Assembly: GCA_964453335.1 (NCBI GenBank)
Contig: CAYVOK010000088.1
Location: forward strand, 1 to 6,591
Reading direction: 5' to 3'
From: VGBO01 sp964453335
GTDB lineage: Bacteria > Actinomycetota > Acidimicrobiia > Acidimicrobiales > CAIXPF01
DNA: 6,591 nt
A program made the position numbers and the translations under genes. How positions within the stretch are numbered: the stretch's first letter is position 1; every line of letters starts with the position of its first letter. Of the stretch, positions 1-5,134 are shown one piece after another. The notes beneath the pieces were generated by a model. It saw nothing but the letters and a program-made list of their open reading frames with translations. It made no database searches and had not been told where the DNA came from.

Positions 1-1025
1 AAATCTTGAAAACTTTGTAAGCCGTGCAAAATAGAGTCTAAATCGTCATATCGATTAACTTCCAGCATAAGGTTTTCATAAGATCCAAGCTTACGAGCTA
101 TATTAAAGAAAGATGTTTCTAGTTGCATATCTGCCTCCTTAATTGCCTCAGCAAGAGCTATTGCATATTCACGGCAATGAGTGGTAATAAATAATTGAGT
201 ATTAAATTTTTTAGCCCCATTAATTAAAGAATTAGCATTGTCAAAATATTGATTAAAATGCAAACCGCTTTCCGCATTATCTATTGCAAAAAATCTATTA
301 TGATTATCGGCAATCATAAATAAACAATTAATAAATCTTTTTAAGCCATAACCTTGAGTGCCAATTGGTAGCGGTTTAGTTAAATCATCAAAAAAGATAT
401 TAAGACCATCAGGACCAGCACTAATAGCTCTTGTTCTTGGTTGAAATATTTTTATAGACTCTAATAGAAAATTATCTCGCAAATCTATATTATTATTCAA
501 ATCTTGATTCATTTTTCTTGTAGTATCTTTCCATAACTCTTCTGCTCTTATATAATCAACAAATTGCTGACGATTTTTTAGCCTTAAATCAGTTATAGAT
601 TGGCTATTTTTCTCGTTATAAGATTGTAATAAATTAATAATATCATCGTAATTAATTGCAATATCAATATTTGTATCTTTTAAATCAGGTAACGAATTTT
701 TAATATCTGCTGTTATAGAACAATCTTTTTGATTTTCAAAATTGTAGCCAAGAAATTTTGTAGCTAAAGTTATATCGTTTTTGATATATTCTTCAATATT
801 GAGAATTTGTGATAATATTGCATATAATCCCATTCTAAAAGCTTGAGAATTATTATCTACTTTATTGCCAATTAAGTCTAGACAACGAAGTAAATAGGTT
901 TTTCCGTAACCATTATTTGCAAAAATAATATTAATTTTATTAAATTTTACCTCAAGATTATTAAAGCAAAAAATTTTATTGAGTATAATTTTTTCAAGAT
1001 GAAAATGTTTTTTGTTAAATTCCAT
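1..1025 (-). CDS. AAA/ABC-like ATPase of the RecF/OLD (AAA_15/AAA_21) type, C-terminus cut by window edge
   Basis: The gene starts at the ATG at 1025-1023 and stays open to the window edge, giving 341 visible codons. The N-terminus has the usual AAA_15/RecF layout: a short strand (residues 10-35), then a P-loop ANNGYGKT (36-43, with Ala where Gly is usual). A helical insert (about 60-190) follows, then a signature-like GTQGYGLKRF (222-231), Walker B FFAIDNAESGLH (245-256) and the switch strand QLFITTH (277-283). The family is known for cytosolic, DNA-linked or defence-linked ATPases, often paired with a nuclease or a small partner; no nuclease domain is visible. The catalytic Glu normally next to the Walker B Asp is Asn250. 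The 'NRYDDLDSILHG' region near the edge resembles the usual end of such proteins, so probably little is missing. It is the last visible gene of a four-gene operon, 18 bp after the 139-aa gene, whose stop codon lies inside this gene's leader. Class is fairly sure; biological role is unknown. Confidence 0.85.
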   Translation of the reverse strand, partial: MEFNKKHFHLEKIILNKIFCFNNLEVKFNKINIIFANNGYGKTYLLRCLDLIGNKVDNNSQAFRMGLYAILSQILNIEEYIKNDITLATKFLGYNFENQKDCSITADIKNSLPDLKDTNIDIAINYDDIINLLQSYNEKNSQSITDLRLKNRQQFVDYIRAEELWKDTTRKMNQDLNNNIDLRDNFLLESIKIFQPRTRAISAGPDGLNIFFDDLTKPLPIGTQGYGLKRFINCLFMIADNHNRFFAIDNAESGLHFNQYFDNANSLINGAKKFNTQLFITTHCREYAIALAEAIKEADMQLETSFFNIARKLGSYENLMLEVNRYDDLDSILHGLQSFQD

Positions 1026-1043
1026 AAGTTTGTTTTTAGTTAG

Positions 1044-1463
1044 TTAAATTAAAGCTCTTTTTAAAGTGTTTTTAAATTCATCGCTACTTAATTCACTTTT
1101 TAAAAGATTTGATAAAATTTCAAAACGGCTCGGCTCGTAAGAATTCTTAAATTTTAAAATTAAATTTTTTTTCTCCAATTTTTCGCTCCATTTTTTTAAA
1201 AAAAGCTGTTTTTTTGTTGGTTTTGTAAAAATTATATTGTCTTGTTTATATTCATATCTATTGCCGTTTCTAATACCATAAATCTTGATAAATCCAGAGC
1301 CGTCCCAGCCTTGTAAATTTTCCTTAAATTGTTTTAGCATTTGATGAAAATTAAAATTTTCACTTACTAATACAAATTCATCATACCCCGAGCCTTTATA
1401 TTTTGAGTTTCTAATCCATTTGTATTCAACTACGAATGTCATTTTTTCTTTTGTGTTTTTCAT
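1044..1463 (-). CDS. hypothetical protein, 139 aa, upstream partner of the AAA ATPase
   Basis: I do not recognise this protein. The first half looks strand-rich, with TFVVEYKW (9-16), DEFVLVSE (28-35) and a Gly/Asp/Trp turn WDGSGFIKIYGI (53-64). The second half is lysine-rich and helical, including KKWSEKLEKKN (90-100) and a C-terminal helical pair (112-139). There is no signal peptide or membrane segment, so it is probably cytosolic. The start at 1463 is preferred over Met8 because the conserved leader ending ACAAACTT abuts it. It lies 29 bp after the DUF4116 gene and 18 bp before the ATPase gene, so all are probably on one mRNA. Proximity makes it a candidate partner for the ATPase, but that is inference only. 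Confidence 0.75.
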   Translation of the reverse strand: MKNTKEKMTFVVEYKWIRNSKYKGSGYDEFVLVSENFNFHQMLKQFKENLQGWDGSGFIKIYGIRNGNRYEYKQDNIIFTKPTKKQLFLKKWSEKLEKKNLILKFKNSYEPSRFEILSNLLKSELSSDEFKNTLKRALI

Positions 1464-1492
1464 AAGTTTGTTTTTTTGATTAATAATTTTTT

Positions 1493-2182
1493 TTATTTAA
1501 AATAATTTTTTATTCTCTGACTAGCATATTCTAAAGCTCCGTTACGATTTTTTACCGCAATTAAAACAACTTTATCGTTATCTCTTGGTTTTTCCCCAGC
1601 ATATTCTAAAGCTCTGCCATCTTTCTTTACCGCTTCTGTTACCACTTCTATATCATTTTGCAACTCCGCACTTGCAAAATCTAAAGCCATGCCCTCTTCC
1701 TTAACCGCCACCATTACAACCTCCCTATCTTTCCGCAAATCCGCACTTATATATTTTAAAATATAACCATCAAATTTCACCGCAATTAAAACAATCTCTT
1801 TATCACCCTTTAGCTCCTCACTAGCAAAATATAAAGCACATCCACTTTCTTTTACCGCTTCCATCACCACTTCTCTATTTGCCCTTAGCTCTGCACTTGC
1901 AAATTGTAAAGCTCTGCCATCTCGCTTCACTGCTTCTAAAACAACTTCTTTATTTGCTCTCAACTCCGCACTTGCATATTCTAAAGCAATGCCCCATTGC
2001 TTCACTGCCTCCATCACCACCTCTTTATTTGCCCTCAACTCCGCACTTGCATATTCTAAAGCATAGCCACTTCGCTTCACCGCTATTAAAACCGCTTCTT
2101 TATTGTTTTGTAGCTCAGAATAGTTTTGCAATTTCCACCCTTCTTTTGCTAAAATGTTTTTTATTTTTGTTGTTAGTTTCAT
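1493..2182 (-). CDS. DUF4116 repeat protein, eight 25-residue units
   Basis: Residues 27-226 are eight consecutive units of exactly 25 residues, with consensus near NKEVVLEAVKxxGxALEYAS followed by AELRA. They start at residues 27, 52, 77, 102, 127, 152, 177 and 202. Residues about 5-26 look like a degenerate extra unit ending YSELQN. This pattern is the DUF4116 family, whose function is unknown; I recall such proteins from amoeba- and host-associated bacteria. Each unit should form a short helical hairpin, so the whole is probably an alpha-solenoid for protein-protein contact. Units 1-4 are most alike and units 7-8 most diverged (GEKPRD, NRNG). There is no signal peptide or membrane segment. 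Secretion as an effector is possible but has no sequence support. It is the second gene of the operon, 22 bp after the 80-aa gene. Its G+C is visibly higher than its neighbours'. Confidence 0.9.
   Translation of the reverse strand: MKLTTKIKNILAKEGWKLQNYSELQNNKEAVLIAVKRSGYALEYASAELRANKEVVMEAVKQWGIALEYASAELRANKEVVLEAVKRDGRALQFASAELRANREVVMEAVKESGCALYFASEELKGDKEIVLIAVKFDGYILKYISADLRKDREVVMVAVKEEGMALDFASAELQNDIEVVTEAVKKDGRALEYAGEKPRDNDKVVLIAVKNRNGALEYASQRIKNYFK
1505..2104 (-). repeat. 75-bp in-frame tandem repeat, eight copies
   Basis: The eight DUF4116 units are also repeats at the DNA level, with a 75-bp period over 600 bp. The plus-strand word ctccgcacttgcatattcta recurs one period apart (around 1965 and 2040), which points to recent duplication among the N-terminal copies. 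Copies towards 1505 are diverged. Because each unit is 75 bp, gain or loss keeps the reading frame, so copy number can vary without breaking the gene. Confidence 0.9.
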
Positions 2183-2204
2183 AAGTTTTTTTAGTTAATT
2201 GTTT

Positions 2205-2447
2205 TTAATTTCTAATAAATTCCACAAAATCATTTTTAAAACAATTTTGTTTAAAAAATTTTCTTATTTCTTTTTTTGCTTTTTTATCCGCCTCGCAACT
2301 TGCAAAAGCATAATAATTTAACGAAGAAATTTTTTTATTATTTATATAAAAATTTATCTTATCCATAGCTTTTGCCCCAAATAAATTGATTATTTTAATT
2401 GCATTTTCTGCACTATCATACGACCATTTTAATTTAAAGTTTGACAT
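2205..2447 (-). CDS. hypothetical protein, 80 aa, first gene of the four-gene operon
   Basis: I do not recognise this protein. It is small and basic: an N-terminal KLKWSYDSAENAIKIINLFG segment (about 5-24) looks like a strand plus helix, and a lysine-rich helix EADKKAKKEIRKFFKQ (about 52-67) follows. There is no membrane segment or signal peptide. The start at 2447 is supported by a leader (TTAACTAAAAAAACT) directly before the ATG. A convincing promoter lies upstream (-35 at 2520-2515, -10 at 2498-2493), so this is the first gene of the operon that continues to the DUF4116, 139-aa and ATPase genes. Codon use is as A/T-rich as the rest of the region, which favours a real gene. Function is unknown. 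Confidence 0.7.
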   Translation of the reverse strand: MSNFKLKWSYDSAENAIKIINLFGAKAMDKINFYINNKKISSLNYYAFASCEADKKAKKEIRKFFKQNCFKNDFVEFIRN

Positions 2448-2477
2448 AGTTTTTTTAGTTAATTGTTAATAAATTTT

Positions 2478-2525
2478 AATTATTGCAAAAATATTTTAAA
2501 TAAAAAAACTAATTTTGCAATAATT
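2478..2525. repeat. 13-bp perfect inverted repeat spanning the operon promoter
   Basis: AATTATTGCAAAA at 2478-2490 is the exact reverse complement of TTTTGCAATAATT at 2513-2525, with a 22-bp spacer. One arm covers the -35 hexamer and the other the predicted transcription start; the -10 lies between them. A third TTTTGCAA word is at 2557-2564. The position suggests an operator with two half-sites, although a long-looped RNA hairpin cannot be excluded for a transcript started upstream. Confidence 0.65.
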
Positions 2526-2545
2526 TTTTAAATTTTTTTTAAAAA
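2493..2545 (-). promoter_or_regulatory. promoter of the 80-aa/DUF4116/139-aa/ATPase operon, with UP-like element
   Basis: Read on the minus strand, TTGCAA (2520-2515) and TAAAAT (2498-2493) are separated by 16 bp, the spacing found at the other promoters here. A T5-A8-T3-A6 tract (2545-2524) sits directly upstream and resembles a sigma70 UP element. The start of transcription is expected near 2486. No other promoter is visible between the four operon genes, whose gaps are 18-29 bp. This is motif reading without mapped transcripts. Confidence 0.6.
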
Positions 2546-2548
2546 TGA

Positions 2549-2644
2549 TTATAAGCTTTTGCAAATTAAATAAAATAAAAAGACTAAAAGCAAGATAAAC
2601 CACCAGTTACTAAATAACCAAATAATAGCTCCAAAAAATATCAT
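2549..2644 (-). CDS. 31-aa single-pass membrane peptide coupled to dnaN
   Basis: This small gene overlaps the dnaN stop in an ATGA arrangement (ATG at 2644-2642, dnaN TGA at 2643-2641) and ends at TAA 2551-2549. The product is nearly all hydrophobic and aromatic: MIFFGAIIWLFSNWWFILLL in residues 1-20, then VFLFYLICKSL. That is one transmembrane helix with Trp9, Trp14 and Trp15 and a short CKSL tail. It lacks the leader found before the non-overlapping genes, as expected if it is translated by termination-reinitiation after dnaN. I do not recognise a family. Possible roles include a small membrane regulator, a hydrophobic toxin-like peptide or a holin-like peptide, none of which can be chosen here. 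A chance hydrophobic ORF in A/T-rich DNA is the main alternative, but the exact overlap, the Trp codons and the absence of polar residues in the core argue for a real gene. Confidence 0.55.
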   Translation of the reverse strand: MIFFGAIIWLFSNWWFILLLVFLFYLICKSL

Positions 2645-3726
2645 ACACGAATTGGCATAAAAGTTTGTAAGCAATCATTTTCGCAAACTTGAATAGGAGA
2701 AAGTGCATCTTTAAATTCTATCTCTAAAAATGATTTTTTAAGCGGAGATAAAGTTTCCAAAAAATATTTTGCATTGACTCCAATTTCCAATTCAAAATCA
2801 CATTCAATTTTTATTTCACCAATTTTTTGTTGATCTAAGCAGAGAACTTTTAAATTATCTTTTGTAAAAATTAATTTTGCCGAATTGTGTTTATCTTCTT
2901 TTGTGAGAGCTTTTACAATCTCAAAAATTGGTTTAATAGAATCTATTTCAATTTTAGCTTTTAAATTATTGTGTTTTGGAATAACTCTGTTGTAAGGAGG
3001 AAACTCTTCATCGATTAATTTTAAAGTGATTTTTGTATTTTTGCCAACAATTTGTAATAATCTTTTATCAAAATAAATTGTTAGCTCTTCATTTTGATTA
3101 AAAGTTTTGCAAATATTTTTAATCAATAAATTAGGTATTGTAAAATTGCCATTTATATTGTGATTGATTTGTTTTGTAATTTTGCATAAGCGATGACCGT
3201 CGGTTGCTACCGAAACAACATGATTTTCAACAAAATCAAAATGCACCCCATTTAATTTATATCTAGCACTGTCTTTTGATGAGTATTTTTCAAGAGTCTC
3301 TAGTAAATAGCAGAATACTTTAGAATCAATTTTAAAATTTTGTGGCTCCCAGATTAGCTGTTCATTATTAAGCTGGTATTCTTCATTTTCTTCACTATCA
3401 TAATACATTTTTAGTTTTAAATCAATTGCTGTTTGATTAATTGTTAAGTGTTGCAAATTTTTTTCTATCAAAAAAGTTTTTTGCTTTTTTAAAGTTTTTG
3501 ACATATTATATAAATCGTGTAACTTTACAATTGCTATACCTTCTTTTTCTATCTCGCAATCAATTGATACTTGATAACAAATATCATTAGGTAAATAGTT
3601 AATAGTTAATTGATTATCATTTGCTTTTAACTCAATATTATTAATATCTTGTAAACGATTAATCTCTTTATGTTTTATAGATTCTAAAACTTTTATTAAG
3701 CTTTTGCTTTCTATTTTTAGTTTCAT
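2641..3726 (-). CDS. dnaN: DNA polymerase III beta subunit (sliding clamp), probably an accessory copy
   Basis: At 361 residues this matches the usual 365-370 of bacterial beta clamps. Such clamps dimerise as a ring round DNA and tether polymerase III and other clamp-binding proteins. Diagnostic parts are visible: RYKLNGVHF (155-163) and ATDGHRL (174-180) in the middle domain, EFPPYNRVIP (241-250) leading into the third domain, the NAKYFLETL segment (318-326), DALSPIQV (340-347), and the C-terminal MPIRV (357-361) that forms part of the partner-binding pocket. The first 120 residues are much more divergent, as is usual for domain I. The MPIRV ending resembles proteobacterial clamps. The start at 3726 is set by the leader ending ACAAACTT. 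Neighbours are unknown accessory genes, not dnaA or recF, so this is probably a second, element-borne clamp; the chromosomal copy is not visible. The TGA stop overlaps the start of a 31-aa membrane peptide. Confidence 0.93.
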   Translation of the reverse strand: MKLKIESKSLIKVLESIKHKEINRLQDINNIELKANDNQLTINYLPNDICYQVSIDCEIEKEGIAIVKLHDLYNMSKTLKKQKTFLIEKNLQHLTINQTAIDLKLKMYYDSEENEEYQLNNEQLIWEPQNFKIDSKVFCYLLETLEKYSSKDSARYKLNGVHFDFVENHVVSVATDGHRLCKITKQINHNINGNFTIPNLLIKNICKTFNQNEELTIYFDKRLLQIVGKNTKITLKLIDEEFPPYNRVIPKHNNLKAKIEIDSIKPIFEIVKALTKEDKHNSAKLIFTKDNLKVLCLDQQKIGEIKIECDFELEIGVNAKYFLETLSPLKKSFLEIEFKDALSPIQVCENDCLQTFMPIRV

Positions 3727-3760
3727 AAGTTTGTTTTTTTAATTGATAAACTTTTAAAAT

Positions 3761-3827
3761 GTTAAAATTTAATAGTTAATAAAAAATTTAACAAAAGACA
3801 ATTTAGAAAAAGTTTTTTAAATAGCAA
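3761..3827 (-). promoter_or_regulatory. putative dnaN promoter and 5'-end inverted repeat
   Basis: On the minus strand TTGCTA (3827-3822) and TAAATT (3805-3800) are 16 bp apart, giving a predicted start near 3793 and a leader of about 66 nt. The transcript would begin with GTTAAATTT (3792-3784), complementary with one bulge to AAATTTTAAC (3770-3761). This again places an inverted repeat at the presumed +1, though its A/T content makes chance likely. The -35 matches only four of six consensus bases. The A/T tract at 3831-3852 could serve as an UP element. Confidence 0.45.
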
Positions 3828-3870
3828 GTCTTTTTTTAAAAAAAATTTAAAATAATTTAAAAAAAAATAC

Positions 3871-3900
3871 TTGACAAGTATTTTTAACAGAAAATATAAG
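3871..3900 (+). promoter_or_regulatory. orphan sigma70-like promoter in the divergent region
   Basis: TTGACA (3871-3876) is followed after 18 bp by TATAAG (3895-3900), a near-consensus pair. Its 16-base start TTGACAAGTATTTTTA matches the promoters of the downstream genes, but the -10 is two bases further away and no inverted repeat follows at the usual place. Transcription would start near 3907. The next gene begins at 4125, so this is a distal promoter, an unrecognised small RNA start or a relic of a lost unit. Confidence 0.4.
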
Positions 3901-4043
3901 GCTCTTTACCTAAAAAAAAATAACTAACATTGATTTTACAAGTTTTTTTTGATTTTCTTTTTAACAAAACATTGTTTTTTATAGTTTTTTAATTTGTCAA
4001 GTATTTTTATTTAAAATATTTTAAATAAAATTAAAATTAGCTA

Positions 4044-4071
4044 TTGACAAGTAATTTTGAATATCTAAATT
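4044..4071 (+). promoter_or_regulatory. promoter P1 for the 144-aa gene
   Basis: TTGACA (4044-4049), 16-bp spacer, TAAATT (4066-4071). The predicted start is about 4079, exactly where the inverted repeat begins. It is preceded by an A/T-rich tract ending AAAATTAG, as at P3 and P4. The leader to the ATG is about 46 nt. Confidence 0.6.
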
Positions 4072-4078
4072 ATTGCTT

Positions 4079-4095
4079 AACAAGTTAAACTTGTT
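4079..4095 (+). promoter_or_regulatory. +1 inverted repeat R1 (AACAAG..CTTGTT)
   Basis: AACAAGTTAAACTTGTT is a perfect 8+1+8 palindrome. As RNA it would fold as a 6-bp stem with a five-base UUAAA loop at the extreme 5' end. As DNA it is an operator-like dyad covering the predicted start site. Confidence 0.65.
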
Positions 4096-4124
4096 TTAAA
4101 AGTTATTAATTAAAAAAAACAATT

Positions 4125-4559
4125 ATGCAGAATTTATATATATATTTACCCGATTTTAATGACATTACTTATAACACTCTTGCGAGTGACTTATTAGATA
4201 ATTATGAATATAAGAATTTAGACATGCAAGCTAACAGAAAACAATATTGCGAACTTTTTGTGAGCGGTTTAAAAAATTATATTTTAAAAAAATATAAAAT
4301 AAGATGCAAAATGAGTTTAAAAAGTTTTGAAAATCACAATTTACATATTGCATGCGAAGTAGCTGTTGGAGATAACTATGCAAAAGTTTGCAAAAAGTAT
4401 GCAGATTATTATCAAAAAGATGTGTTGAAATTGCTAGCGGAAGAATGTGTGCTAGATGATTCTTTTATAGAACATTTGTATTGTTTTGAGCCAATTTTTT
4501 TAAGTAAAAAGATAGAAATTATTCGTAAGAATTGGTTGTCATTTGATAAAAATAGATAA
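4125..4559 (+). CDS. hypothetical protein, 144 aa
   Basis: I do not recognise this protein. It opens with an aromatic segment MQNLYIYLPDFNDITYNTLA, has a basic middle (LKNYILKKYKIRCK, 49-62) and a predicted helical second half. It has six cysteines (42, 61, 77, 89, 108, 120), not spaced like a zinc finger; with no signal peptide, disulfides are unlikely. There is no membrane segment. It is the first and largest-spaced gene of the plus-strand cluster and has its own promoter, +1 inverted repeat and leader (TTAATTAAAAAAAACAATT), ending at the ATG. No second gene follows within 130 bp, so it is probably monocistronic. The A/T-rich codon use matches the region. Confidence 0.75.
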   Translation: MQNLYIYLPDFNDITYNTLASDLLDNYEYKNLDMQANRKQYCELFVSGLKNYILKKYKIRCKMSLKSFENHNLHIACEVAVGDNYAKVCKKYADYYQKDVLKLLAEECVLDDSFIEHLYCFEPIFLSKKIEIIRKNWLSFDKNR

Positions 4560-4612
4560 AAATCTAATAAATCAATTATCTTGAAAAAATTTAAAATTTT
4601 TTTAAAAACTAC

Positions 4613-4640
4613 TTGACAAATATTTTTAATAATGTAATTA
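4613..4640 (+). promoter_or_regulatory. promoter P2 for the 100-aa gene
   Basis: TTGACA (4613-4618) begins the shared word TTGACAAATATTTTTA. TAATTA (4635-4640) is in the usual -10 position after 16 bp, though TGTAAT and TTATCT nearby are alternatives. An A/T tract (about 4584-4608) lies upstream. The predicted start is about 4648. Confidence 0.55.
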
Positions 4641-4646
4641 TCTTTA

Positions 4647-4667
4647 TTAACAAGTTTATCTTGTTAA
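4647..4667 (+). promoter_or_regulatory. +1 inverted repeat R2
   Basis: TTAACAAG - TTTAT - CTTGTTAA gives an 8-bp stem and five-base loop, with the same AACAAG/CTTGTT core as R1. AACAAG starts 36 bases after the first base of the -35. Confidence 0.65.
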
Positions 4668-4670
4668 ATT

Positions 4671-4691
4671 TATTAACTAAAAAACAAACTT
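4671..4691 (+). promoter_or_regulatory. Shine-Dalgarno-less translation leader (best example of a shared element)
   Basis: The sequence TTAACTAAAAAACAAACTT sits directly before ATG at 4692. Close variants precede every non-overlapping gene here: minus strand 1026-1047, 1464-1484, 2183-2201, 2448-2470 and 3727-3745; plus strand 4100-4124, 5223-5247, 5628-5651 and 6002-6024. Common parts are TTAAC/TTAAT, usually an A run, then usually ACAAACTT, AACTATT or similar. No purine-rich Shine-Dalgarno is present at any of them. It occurs inside the minus operon, where gaps are 18-29 bp, so it works in translation and not as a promoter. TTAACTAA also places stop codons in two frames just before the start. 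At 1044-1046 it contains the previous gene's stop. Confidence 0.75.
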
Positions 4692-4994
4692 ATGCAAACT
4701 ATTACAAAGACAAAAATAGTAAAATTTCCAATAAGAAACGAAACTAATATTAAAATAATTGGTAGTTATTATATAGAAAAAGAAACTCAAAATTATTTCA
4801 AGAACGGAAAAAAGAAGGGCAAAGCAGAAAATGACTATGATTATTATTTTTTTGATAATAAAGAATCTGAAGAGTCGTTCTTAGCAAGAAACCAAGATTT
4901 AAAACAATTTTCTAGCTTTGTAAATTTAATAGTAAAAGATTTTTCAAGATATAATTCTAATTTTGTAAATAAACATTTAAACAGAAATGACTAA
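4692..4994 (+). CDS. hypothetical protein, 100 aa
   Basis: I do not recognise this protein. It has a strand-like N-terminus (TKTKIVKFPIRNE, then IKIIGSYYIEKE to residue 32), a lysine patch KNGKKKGK (37-44), an acidic aromatic stretch DYDYYFFDNKESEESF (48-63) and a helical C-terminus. The basic patch beside an acidic aromatic patch could bind nucleic acid or mimic it, but this is speculation. No membrane segment or cysteine is seen. The start is fixed by the best-preserved leader in the window. Its last eight bases, ATGACTAA, contain the start codon of the 48-aa gene, so the two are probably translated together. The unit has its own promoter P2 and inverted repeat R2. Confidence 0.72.
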   Translation: MQTITKTKIVKFPIRNETNIKIIGSYYIEKETQNYFKNGKKKGKAENDYDYYFFDNKESEESFLARNQDLKQFSSFVNLIVKDFSRYNSNFVNKHLNRND

Positions 4995-5133
4995 AATACT
5001 ATTTCAAGCTATTGTTGTAATAGCTTTAGTTGTAATATCATCAATAGATGATGTGGCAAAAAATGAAGGTTATAAAACCGACTTTTATAAAGTAGAATGC
5101 GGGCGGGATGGGTGTTATTTTGTGGAAAAATAA
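4987..5133 (+). CDS. 48-aa membrane-anchored or secreted peptide with CGRDGC motif
   Basis: This short gene overlaps the end of the 100-aa gene by eight bases (ATGACTAA) and ends at TAA 5131-5133. Residues 4-20 (ILFQAIVVIALVVISSI) after MTK form a typical signal sequence or single membrane helix. A polar tail carries VECGRDGCYFVEK (36-48), with two cysteines four residues apart. If exported, these could form a small disulfide loop. It has no leader of its own, which fits reinitiation after the upstream gene. The codons for CGRDG (about 5097-5112) are oddly G-rich for this region. No family is recognised; a small bacteriocin-, toxin- or lipoprotein-like peptide are options, but no lipobox is clear. 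Signal-like N-terminus plus coupling make it likely real. Confidence 0.6.
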   Translation: MTKILFQAIVVIALVVISSIDDVAKNEGYKTDFYKVECGRDGCYFVEK

Positions 5134-5134
5134 C

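Larger units (their letters stand above)
3727..4124. other. 398-bp divergent intergenic region with repeated TTGaCAAGTATTTTTA words
   Basis: No ORF of useful length exists on either strand. It separates dnaN (leftward) from the plus-strand cluster. Besides the dnaN promoter and the promoter of the 144-aa gene, it holds three copies of a promoter-like word: TTGACAAGTATTTTTA at 3871-3886, TTGTCAAGTATTTTTA at 3994-4009, and TTGACAAGTAATTTTG at 4044-4059. CAAGTATTTTTA is identical in the first two. The first sits in a 13-bp palindrome, TACTTG-A-CAAGTA (3868-3880). The short palindrome AAAACA-T-TGTTTT is at 3966-3978. I see no DnaA box, clear iteron array, tRNA or GC-rich terminator. An origin or control region is possible but unsupported. 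Confidence 0.6.

Noticed and set aside
1044..1442. Alternative start at Met8 of the 139-aa gene
   Set aside because: The conserved leader lies directly before the first ATG at 1463, and nothing comparable precedes Met8.
1505..2104. Tandem repeat considered as a CRISPR array
   Set aside because: The repeats are contiguous 75-bp coding units with no unique spacers, in frame with a recognised protein repeat.
1879..2184. Plus-strand ORF of 101 codons
   Set aside because: It lies antisense within the DUF4116 gene and its apparent repeats are the complement of the 75-bp repeat. It has no leader or promoter.
3930..3978. Degenerate copy of the promoter plus inverted-repeat module (TTGATT then AACAA-AACA-TTGTT)
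   Set aside because: The repeat is at nearly the right distance (33 bases), but no -10-like hexamer is present and no gene follows directly; it may be a relic.
3973..4000. Minus-strand promoter using TTGACA at 4000-3995
   Set aside because: The only good -10 (TATAAA at 3983-3978) is 11 bp away; at the 16-bp position the sequence is AAAACA. The spacing does not match any other promoter here.
3727..4124. Replication origin with DnaA boxes
   Set aside because: No sequence resembling TTATCCACA was found on either strand; proximity to dnaN and high A/T content are not enough.
4560..4612. Rho-independent terminator after the 144-aa gene
   Set aside because: Only A/T self-complementarity is present, with no GC stem before a T run. 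The same tracts double as promoter-upstream elements.
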